Positions 27,837 to 35,004 of a stretch of 55,010 nucleotides of DNA are shown here, piece after piece. Under the pieces are notes generated by a model. It made no database searches. It was given only the letters and a program-made list of their open reading frames with translations, and was not told the origin of the DNA. A program made the position numbers and the translations under genes. The stretch is from Gallibacterium genomosp. 3. GTDB lineage: Bacteria; Pseudomonadota; Gammaproteobacteria; Enterobacterales; Pasteurellaceae. The stretch lies in the NCBI RefSeq assembly GCF_001678475.1, contig NZ_JTJR01000002.1:1-55010 (forward strand). Reading direction: 5' to 3'. Numbering within the stretch: position 1 is the first letter of the stretch; each line of letters starts with the position of its first letter.

Positions 27837-29036
27837 TTATGAATTTACTCGACTAACAAAATCAACAAGATAAGAATCGGTAAAGCGTTGATTAAATTGC
27901 AACTGTTCTAGTGGCGGTACAGGTGTATAGTCATAATCAATAATTAACTTACCGTCCGCAAGATTTTCTTTCGAATTTAGATCTGCTGTAATCCACGCTT
28001 GACCGCCCATTAACATTCCTTTATTTGTTAGGTCACGCCATTTAGCATTGATTCCCTCGATAATATCTTTAACGAGTGTTACTGACATATCCTTATCCAT
28101 TGCCCAGTCAAATGATTGTGCAATCGTATCTTTCAGTACTTGTGCAGTTCTGGTATAAACCTCAAACTTGAATTTCGGCTCGTCTGAACAAGTGCGTAAG
28201 CCCCAAAAGCGGAAACCATTGTAGTTAATGCAACAGGTAATGCCTTTTTCGTTTAGAAAATTAACGTCTGTTGAGCTGTCGTTAATATCAAAGTAAATTT
28301 CTTTTGTAACGCCAGACACGCCGTTAATCGCTTTATTGGAAATTGATGTATGCCAACCTTGTTCTTTGTCTAAATAAGCACGCACTGCCGCTGCTCGCAC
28401 GACCGCATAATCGACTTCGTTTTTCAACGTAATTGGATTAAAAGAAATAAAATCACCAAAAATTAACATCACTTCACGCTGTGCGAAGTTTTTGCGATAC
28501 GTGATAACCTCTTCTTTTGTGTTACAGCCATAACAAGAGAGATAAGCAAATGCGTTCATTTTCGCTGCCAATGCAGCTAACTCGACAGCAACTTCTTTTG
28601 TATCGTGCTTCGGTACGCATAAAATACGCGGCTTAATTCCGTATTTAACTGATGCAGTGAGTAAGGCTTTCATACCCGTATAATTTCCCGTTGCGTCAGT
28701 TGTGCCGATAATATTCGCGTTCATTTCTGATTTGTACTCTTCTGCTTCTGTTGATTCATCGTGTGTCGATTCTGGCACACGCACAACAATCACTTTACAG
28801 TTAACAATATCAGCAATGCCATCTAATGATCTTGCTAGCGTGCCTTTTGTGCCAGCTTTGGCAATATAGGCTTGTGGGTTGGTGAGTAATACAGCTTTAT
28901 TTAGCGGAAAAGTATCTTCGTCAGCATCTGATGCAGTAGCGACTAGCCCAATAATGGCTGTTGATACCATTTGAATTGAGCGGATACCCTCTGTAATTTC
29001 ATTGACGCGGACACCGTGTAGATATTCTTCGGTCAT
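27837..29036 (-). CDS. FI: Tail sheath protein FI
   Basis: About 399 residues from the ATG at 29036 (CAGAGGCAACT upstream); the frame reaches 29108 but starts with non-family residues. Family marks: EYLHGVRVNEITEGIRSIQ, VSTAIIGLVATA, RFWGLRTCSDEPKF, LEQLQFNQRFTDSYL. Contractile sheath of a myovirus tail. FI-FII follows a terminator at 29139-29167, so they probably have their own Ogr-dependent promoter in 29037-29138. Confidence 0.93.
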   Translation of the reverse strand: MTEEYLHGVRVNEITEGIRSIQMVSTAIIGLVATASDADEDTFPLNKAVLLTNPQAYIAKAGTKGTLARSLDGIADIVNCKVIVVRVPESTHDESTEAEEYKSEMNANIIGTTDATGNYTGMKALLTASVKYGIKPRILCVPKHDTKEVAVELAALAAKMNAFAYLSCYGCNTKEEVITYRKNFAQREVMLIFGDFISFNPITLKNEVDYAVVRAAAVRAYLDKEQGWHTSISNKAINGVSGVTKEIYFDINDSSTDVNFLNEKGITCCINYNGFRFWGLRTCSDEPKFKFEVYTRTAQVLKDTIAQSFDWAMDKDMSVTLVKDIIEGINAKWRDLTNKGMLMGGQAWITADLNSKENLADGKLIIDYDYTPVPPLEQLQFNQRFTDSYLVDFVSRVNS

Positions 29037-29138
29037 AGTTGCCTCTGGTTTGTTTAACAATGATATGATTATTTTGATCGTTGATGATGCTATATGCCAA
29101 TTAATCAAATTGTTAAATCAAATATCACAATGAACCGA

Positions 29139-29167
29139 TAAAAAAGCGAGATAGTGAGTATCTCGCT
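29139..29167 (-). terminator. Terminator after the tail-fibre operon
   Basis: AGCGAGATA-CTCAC-TATCTCGCT on the - strand, then TTTTTT (29144-29139). Separates the tail-fibre transcript from FI-FII. Confidence 0.88.
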
Positions 29168-29189
29168 GAAAAAGTTATAACGGTAGTCG

Positions 29190-29810
29190 TTATTGTTGTG
29201 TTTCTGCTAAAGAAGTCATTTTCGATGTAATATCAGTATAAATTGCCTGCATTTGTTCTAATGTTAAATCAGCTTGTTTAAGCTCATATTTACGCATTCT
29301 TAACGCCCCCAGTTGCGCTTGTAGAGTTCTTAACTGTTCAGCTTGTTTTAGAATCAGTTGCGTAGCTGTCTTACTATCTAGCTCTGCTGCTTGAGAAAAA
29401 GCAGTAATCCAGATACTCGCTTCACCTTCATAATTAGCTGCAGAAAATGCTTTAGCCGCTTTTTCTCTTTCTTCATATTCATTAATAAAGCGAGTCCATT
29501 TATCACTTATAGTTGATGCAATATCATCAATATTATTAATAAGTTCTTGACGCTTTTCTGTGAGTAATTGTGCTTGTTTTTCTTCACTAATAACCCATTC
29601 TGTTCCGTTCCATGTGTGATATTTGCTTGGAGAGTATGGAATTAAAATCGGGTTACCGTCTGCATCAGCTGCACGTTGTCCGTTGCCGTTAACAATTCGT
29701 TGAAAAGTATCTTCATCAACGACTTTCATTTGTGAAATATCAAGCTCGCGATAATTTGTTGCAAGTGAAATCGGATAAAAATTGAATGTTTTACTGTCAA
29801 AATAGTACAT
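29190..29810 (-). CDS. Tail fibre assembly-like protein
   Basis: 206 residues. Starts MYYFDSKTFNFYPISLA and continues with PSKYHTWNGTEWVISEEKQAQ, a pattern common to phage tail-fibre assembly chaperones, then a long helical C-terminus. It directly follows the fibre gene, as P2 G follows H. Confidence 0.72.
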   Translation of the reverse strand: MYYFDSKTFNFYPISLATNYRELDISQMKVVDEDTFQRIVNGNGQRAADADGNPILIPYSPSKYHTWNGTEWVISEEKQAQLLTEKRQELINNIDDIASTISDKWTRFINEYEEREKAAKAFSAANYEGEASIWITAFSQAAELDSKTATQLILKQAEQLRTLQAQLGALRMRKYELKQADLTLEQMQAIYTDITSKMTSLAETQQ

Positions 29811-29825
29811 CGTATTGCTCCTTTT

Positions 29826-31799
29826 TTAGTAACCTACTGCAAAAAACATCGTATCATTACGCTGACTTACTACATCAAATCCGCTTCTATCCATTTTTTC
29901 ACGACTTTGTACTGTGCTTGCATAACTCCAAACATTTGTAAATTCGGTTAGACCTATAAAGAAAACGCTGTGTGGAAATGTAATCGGAAAGCTCACACGT
30001 CGTTGTGTTGTATAATCCCACCCTGCCTTAAATTTCCCCCACTGTATAATGAGTCCGTTCGGCAATTTGCACCAACCTGATTCAGTAAATGTTTGAGTAA
30101 AGCTTTGACTGATATAATGTAAGACTCTCTGCTCAAAATCAGTAATTTGTTCTGCAGTATGTTCGTGAATGAAGTCTGCTTTATTATGTAAAGCCTGTGC
30201 TAATGTTGCTGCATCTAATTGTCCGGCATTGATAACTTCGCCATAAGCCTTAATCCAGTAATTGACAGTATTACTGCTCCCCGTTGCTTTAATACAAAGT
30301 TTAAATACGATAGATTTCGGGCGTGTTTCATCTCCACCCTCCGAAGTATGCTCCCCATAAAAATAGGCAAAATTATTATTTATTTCATTTGACCCGTAAT
30401 TTCTTAATACATTAATTGGTCCCCGCCCATCGGTACGGTAATCAGGAGAACTCATTGCACCTTCGTACGTAAAATCAAATCTGAAGTTATCATCACCTAT
30501 TCGGCTGCCATTTGGGAATCTGTGCTTATGCTTTTTAAATGCATCCTCTTGCGTTTGCCCGACTGTTAAGCCATTTCCCGCATTTCGAATAAATCTATCT
30601 TCAACTAGCGGCACATTATTAATAGCACCATATTTTGCAACTAATAGAGCATATAACTCTGGATAATGTTGTTGTGTTACGGTTGTGCGAATACTATCAA
30701 ACGCAATCCAACCTTCAGGAATAGTATCTGTCGCAAAATAGGCTAATTGTCCAATATCATTATGGCGTAAATCAGGTAATTTATTTTTATTGCCTAACGT
30801 CCGATATAGGTCGGGATATGTCGCTTGATTAAATGTACTGCCGTCACACTTTAAGAATCCCACTGATTGAGTAATTTCTTTAGGAAAACCAACAATCGCT
30901 CCCACTGGCAACCCTTTTTTTCCTGCTGCTGTTGCTTTTGATGCTGCTTGATTAGCGGTTGTTTGCGCTGCTGTGGCTTGTGATACCGCTTGATTAGCGG
31001 TTGTTTGTGCTGCTGTGGCTTGTAATGCCGCTTGATTAGCTGTTGTTTGTGCTGCTGTTGCTTGTGATACTGCTTGATTAGCGGTTTTTTGCGCTGCTGT
31101 TGCTTGTGATGCTGCTTGATTAGCGGTTGTTTTCGCTGCTGTGACTTGTGATTCGACTTCAATAGCTTTGTCATACGCAGTTTTAACTGCGATTGCTGAA
31201 GCAGCAAGTTCGGGCGATGAATTGTCAACATCATTGGTTAATTTGGTAATTCCGTAGGTTGTGGTTGAGGCTTTATCAATCTCGTGGGTATGCCCATCAC
31301 CTTCAATGACATTTCCAGTATTACCGGTAATTGTTTTTGGTGTTAGTTCTAGTCGAGTAGAATAAATGGTTGAGTTGTCGATTGTTAATTCAATGTTATC
31401 TGTAGCTTGAACTCTTAAGATAATACGGATTAATAAGGATTGACCACTACCGCTTGAAAGCATTGGTTTAAAAGTTTCTGGATAATTACCGACCGCAATT
31501 AGCTGATCCTGTTCGTTATAAACACCAATTTCACGAATATAAAAACCGCCGATTTCAGGGGGAATATTGAGTTCAACGACAACATTTTGATTATTATTTC
31601 TATCGGCATACACTGCAGTAACAGTGTTGCGATAAACTTCGTGTATTAGTGTTGTTTGCGTGCGAACTGGTACAACGATTGCGCCATTACCATCGCCGAG
31701 TGCGATTTTTTTAATTTTAACTGTATCTAAATCAGCAACTGCTCGTGCAACATCTAATTCACCTTGTGCAGTTAAAATAGAGTAATATTGTTTTGCCAT
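29826..31799 (-). CDS. H: Tail fibre protein (H-like) with collar domains
   Basis: 657 residues. The N-terminal ~150 residues are the P2 H-type baseplate-attachment region (IKKIALGDGNGAIV, IGGFYIREIGVYNEQDQLIA). Five 14-residue Ala/Thr/Gln-rich coil repeats follow (TAAQTTANQAVSQA and variants), then two tail-collar domains (VGAIVGFPKEIT...FLKCDGSTFNQATYPDLY and IPEGWIAF...YPELYALLVAKYG) and a C-terminal receptor-binding part. Determines host range. Confidence 0.88.
   Translation of the reverse strand: MAKQYYSILTAQGELDVARAVADLDTVKIKKIALGDGNGAIVVPVRTQTTLIHEVYRNTVTAVYADRNNNQNVVVELNIPPEIGGFYIREIGVYNEQDQLIAVGNYPETFKPMLSSGSGQSLLIRIILRVQATDNIELTIDNSTIYSTRLELTPKTITGNTGNVIEGDGHTHEIDKASTTTYGITKLTNDVDNSSPELAASAIAVKTAYDKAIEVESQVTAAKTTANQAASQATAAQKTANQAVSQATAAQTTANQAALQATAAQTTANQAVSQATAAQTTANQAASKATAAGKKGLPVGAIVGFPKEITQSVGFLKCDGSTFNQATYPDLYRTLGNKNKLPDLRHNDIGQLAYFATDTIPEGWIAFDSIRTTVTQQHYPELYALLVAKYGAINNVPLVEDRFIRNAGNGLTVGQTQEDAFKKHKHRFPNGSRIGDDNFRFDFTYEGAMSSPDYRTDGRGPINVLRNYGSNEINNNFAYFYGEHTSEGGDETRPKSIVFKLCIKATGSSNTVNYWIKAYGEVINAGQLDAATLAQALHNKADFIHEHTAEQITDFEQRVLHYISQSFTQTFTESGWCKLPNGLIIQWGKFKAGWDYTTQRRVSFPITFPHSVFFIGLTEFTNVWSYASTVQSREKMDRSGFDVVSQRNDTMFFAVGY
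30929..31138 (-). repeat. Five 42-bp tandem repeats in the fibre gene
   Basis: The anchor GCTTGATTAGC recurs every 42 bp (e.g. 30946 and 30988), encoding 14-residue coiled-coil units. In-frame gain or loss of units would change fibre length. Confidence 0.8.
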
Positions 31800-31801
31800 A
31801 A

Positions 31802-32338
31802 TTAGTCCTTAGGATAAATAGTGGTAATTGTGCCAGTCGTGATAGTGCTTGCTGTGTTTGTATCGCAGATGTTTGTTAATGTAATAATGAGCTGGCGTAG
31901 CGTGCGTGATACGGGTTTTGTGTTATCAATTAAGCGTAGTAATTCTTTATTTAGCTTTTCTGTTAATCCTGATGCAGGCACTTCAATCGATAATCTAAAT
32001 GTTCCCGCTTGTGCCGAGGGGGTTTCTTCAAACCATTCGGTCAAATCGGTGACATAACCGAATGGCTCAATCGCACGCTTGATTGCTGAAATTGTTCCTT
32101 TGTATTTATGCGTTCTGAATGCGTTACGAATTACTTCGCGTTTCTTTTCTTGATTCCAATTTTCTTCCCAATAATCGACAGACAATGCCCACGCTAAGAA
32201 AGGGAGTAACGGTTCTGGGCATTTGTCTGCGTTCCACAAAATTGAATAGTCAACATTCAGATGTTCAGCCAATGCACAAATTTGAGCTGCCTTTTGTTCT
32301 AGCTGACTTGAGCCAACGGGTAATAGTGTTTTAGTCAT
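31802..32338 (-). CDS. I: Tail/baseplate protein I
   Basis: 178 residues of the GpI family (LLPVGSSQLEQKAAQICAL, LLPFLAWALSVDYWEENW, RTHKYKGTISAIKRAIEPFG). Baseplate component joining fibres. Overlaps the J stop by 8 bp. Confidence 0.92.
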   Translation of the reverse strand: MTKTLLPVGSSQLEQKAAQICALAEHLNVDYSILWNADKCPEPLLPFLAWALSVDYWEENWNQEKKREVIRNAFRTHKYKGTISAIKRAIEPFGYVTDLTEWFEETPSAQAGTFRLSIEVPASGLTEKLNKELLRLIDNTKPVSRTLRQLIITLTNICDTNTASTITTGTITTIYPKD

Positions 32339-33245
32339 CTGATTCTGCGACCTCTAGATTAATTGATTCACAGTAACCAGCTTGGTTATGTGCTAGCACA
32401 ATGTTTTGTGTCGGTTGTGTTACTTCTACGCGTTGTACGCCTTCAACGTGTAGTGCCGCATGGATTGCAGAGATATTAATATCTTTACCCAGTCTTAATT
32501 GGCGACGAACAAATTCATTAATTCTTTTTAATGCTTCTGCTTTAATCGGTTCGGCTTCTGGACCTTTATATGTGTATAACGTTGCTTGGATTTGATAGGT
32601 TCTAATTTGTGCGGATTGTACTGTTACGCGGTCGGCAACAGGACGTACATTTTCATCATTTAATGCAGCGCGTACTTTATTTAAGAGATCTGCTTCTGCG
32701 GTTCCGTTGCCGTTATACGATAAAACGGAAACAGTCACATAACATGGCTGTGGCGAATAAACATCAACATCCGCAACACGTCCATCACTCGATAAAGCGT
32801 GATATTCATAGCTTGACTTTGCGCCAGCAGTACTAATCGAATCAAATGCTAATTGAGTGCGATAGCGTAATGCTTCATCACTTTCTAATATTTCAGGGAT
32901 CGGTGGATTTGCAGTATTGTCTGCTTGTTGAATAACTAAACGTGCTACATTGTAATTAGCGGCGATAGCATCAAGATCTGCTCCAACTGCGTGAGCAAGA
33001 GAAACAGCTAATGCACCGTTATTAATACGTTGTCTAAGCAATAATTCTCGATAAGCATTTTCTTGTAGTAGCTTAACGATTGGCTCGCTTTCTAACTGCA
33101 ATCGTTGTAACCAAAAATCTTTGTCTTCTTGCTTGTCGTATAATGCAATAAATGCTTGTTTCCTTGCTTCAAAAATCGCTTCAAAATTTAATGCTTCGAC
33201 AAAATCAGGCTGGGGTATCTTGGATAAATCAATTAATGCACTCAT
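32331..33245 (-). CDS. J: Baseplate assembly protein J
   Basis: 304 residues of the GpJ/Mu gp47 wedge family (IDLSKIPQPDFVEALNFEAI, SLAHAVGADLDAIAANYNV, ALSSDGRVADVDVYSPQP). Length is normal; start overlaps the W stop. Confidence 0.93.
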   Translation of the reverse strand: MSALIDLSKIPQPDFVEALNFEAIFEARKQAFIALYDKQEDKDFWLQRLQLESEPIVKLLQENAYRELLLRQRINNGALAVSLAHAVGADLDAIAANYNVARLVIQQADNTANPPIPEILESDEALRYRTQLAFDSISTAGAKSSYEYHALSSDGRVADVDVYSPQPCYVTVSVLSYNGNGTAEADLLNKVRAALNDENVRPVADRVTVQSAQIRTYQIQATLYTYKGPEAEPIKAEALKRINEFVRRQLRLGKDINISAIHAALHVEGVQRVEVTQPTQNIVLAHNQAGYCESINLEVAESDD

Positions 33246-33574
33246 AGCGTTAAGCCTATTTTTTGATAGTTGATGTTTTGTTGATTACGTTTAAGCACGC
33301 CACTTAGATCTGCTACAAATTTTTGATCTTGCAGATAGACTTTAAATGCTTTTATGTCGATACGCGGTTCCCATTGCTTTATTGCAATAATGCAAGCCGC
33401 AGATATTTGCAGCATTAGCGCTTGACTTAACGGACGATCAATAAGTTGATAGAGATAACTCCCGTATTCGCGTCGTTGAATTCTTGAGCCAACGGCCGTA
33501 ATTAAAATATCGGTAACAGACTGTTTAATATGTGCTATTTCATCGGTGATTTGTGTGCCGTTACTTTTGTTCAT
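33242..33574 (-). CDS. W: Baseplate protein W (gp25-like lysozyme fold)
   Basis: 110 residues with the GPW/gp25 pattern (IKQSVTDILITAVGSRIQRREYGS). Baseplate wedge component. Start and V stop overlap at 33574. Confidence 0.9.
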   Translation of the reverse strand: MNKSNGTQITDEIAHIKQSVTDILITAVGSRIQRREYGSYLYQLIDRPLSQALMLQISAACIIAIKQWEPRIDIKAFKVYLQDQKFVADLSGVLKRNQQNINYQKIGLTL

Positions 33575-34113
33575 TATTGCGGTTTCCCTGTTTCTCCACC
33601 GCTGTCACCTGGGTGAATGTGTTTAACTAGGCTAATTCCAGACGCAACGACATCACCGTCAACAGTGATATTGCCTTTGACGTGTACATTGCCAGTGCAG
33701 GTCACGTTTGGCGTGTCGGCGGTAATAGATTGGCTCGCTTGGATTAAAGCCGTGCTGATCCCTCGTGCGATCAAGGCGTGCGTTTGTTGGTTGTAGATAA
33801 TGGTTGCACCGTCTGCAAATTGGATAACATGTTCATCAGAGCTATTGCTCGGTGATTGATTTTTTAAATAGATACCAGTAATAACCACGCCTGTATTAAG
33901 TTCGCCACTCGGCGCAAGCAATAAGCATTGTTCGCCGACGGTTGGCGGCGACCAAGTGACGGTTGTTCCTGCACGCAAGGTCAAAAATGGCAACCAGTCA
34001 CTAATTATTTGTCCTGATTGCACTCTTGCTCTTGCTTGTTGATAATCCACGGCGTGGATAACGCCAATCTTGATCAAACTTTCAAGTCGGCGAATGATGT
34101 CTGCGATATTCAT
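33574..34113 (-). CDS. V: Baseplate spike V
   Basis: 179 residues. OB-fold N-terminus (IGVIHAVDYQQARARVQSG, WSPPTVGEQCLLLAPSGEL) and a beta-helical C-terminal spike ending HIHPGDSGGETGKPQ, whose HxH is the likely iron-binding tip. Punctures the outer membrane. Confidence 0.92.
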   Translation of the reverse strand: MNIADIIRRLESLIKIGVIHAVDYQQARARVQSGQIISDWLPFLTLRAGTTVTWSPPTVGEQCLLLAPSGELNTGVVITGIYLKNQSPSNSSDEHVIQFADGATIIYNQQTHALIARGISTALIQASQSITADTPNVTCTGNVHVKGNITVDGDVVASGISLVKHIHPGDSGGETGKPQ

Positions 34114-34328
34114 ACCGCTATTATTGAGAGGATAAAGAGGGTAGGCGAGTTGATAAGATTGTGAGATTGGCTATCACAAATAGATATAAAAAAAGGAAAG
34201 TTTGTTCACTTTCCTTTTTGGTTTGATTAATTAAACGGTTTAATTTCAGCAAGTGCAATAGTAATTATTGAAAGGATAAAGATAGTAGGTAAGCAGTTTA
34301 CTTTATGATGTAGTTTTATAAAGTGAGA
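34114..34328 (-). terminator. Gap with terminator downstream of the 152-aa gene
   Basis: AAAAAGGAAAGT and ACTTTCCTTTTT pair near 34191-34219, with T-runs on both strands. No ORF in the rest. The late promoter for V-W-J-I-H-G probably lies between the hairpin and V. Confidence 0.7.
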
Positions 34329-34787
34329 TTATTTTTTCGATTGATTGCCCAATTGAATAAAACTATCAATCCGCTTACGAATATCTTTCATTCGCTGTTG
34401 AATGAATTTTTCTTCTTTCGTTCCAAATAGTGTATCGTGATTAATCATAAATCGTACTGATACAGTGGTTTGCTCTGGATTATCTTCATCATTGAAGGTG
34501 AGTATAACAAGAGGATCGTTTTCGGTATAGGTCAACCTTGCGTGATAAAGCCCAATATAGTAAGGCGACGCACCATAAGATAGGCTACTATCTTTGGCAC
34601 GACCAAATAAACGATCTTTATTTTCGACATAAATTTCAACGAATTTTTGTTGCTGCCATAAAGCAATCAACTCCACTAAATTTGTTGAGTGTAAGTCAAT
34701 CTCTTGTTGGGTAAAGCCTAAAGCAAGGCTAATTTCGGTAAATAAATCATGGATTTCAACGAATTTAATATGTTTGCGTTCTAACAT
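34329..34787 (-). CDS. Hypothetical protein, 152 aa, moron-like
   Basis: Not recognised. Mixed alpha/beta (VEIHDLFTEISLALGFTQQE, PYYIGLYHARLTYTENDPLV) with a basic C-terminus. Start overlaps the stop of the 46-aa gene upstream by 7 bp, so they form a two-gene unit. Flanked by terminators at 34191 and 34981, between tape measure and V, where P2 has nothing. A toxin-antitoxin or exclusion unit is conceivable but unsupported. Confidence 0.55.
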   Translation of the reverse strand: MLERKHIKFVEIHDLFTEISLALGFTQQEIDLHSTNLVELIALWQQQKFVEIYVENKDRLFGRAKDSSLSYGASPYYIGLYHARLTYTENDPLVILTFNDEDNPEQTTVSVRFMINHDTLFGTKEEKFIQQRMKDIRKRIDSFIQLGNQSKK

Positions 34788-34921
34788 TTTTTTAGTTGTT
34801 GCTTTAAAATGAATTGAACATTGGATTTGATTTCTTGTTTATTATTGCCTTTGACTCTAGTGCCTTTAACAGTTTGAGTTCGATCAATAATTTCTCGAAT
34901 AAAAATAGCATTTTTGTTCAT
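34781..34921 (-). CDS. Small basic protein, 46 aa
   Basis: Reads MNKNAIFIREIIDRTQTVKG then a Lys-rich tail. The ATG at 34921 has an excellent RBS (GAGGAGAAG); an in-frame ATG at 34942 lacks one. Overlaps the start of the 152-aa gene. Function unknown. Confidence 0.5.
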   Translation of the reverse strand: MNKNAIFIREIIDRTQTVKGTRVKGNNKQEIKSNVQFILKQQLKKC

Positions 34922-34980
34922 CACTATCTTCTCCTCGTTCATTTTTTTGTCATACTATCATTTTTTTTATTTCACAACAA

Positions 34981-35004
34981 CAAAAAGGGACATCCCCCTT
35001 TTTA
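34981..35004 (-). terminator. Terminator at the end of the tape-measure gene
   Basis: AAAAGGG-GGATG-TCCCTTTTT on the - strand overlaps the tape-measure stop codon. Confidence 0.7.
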
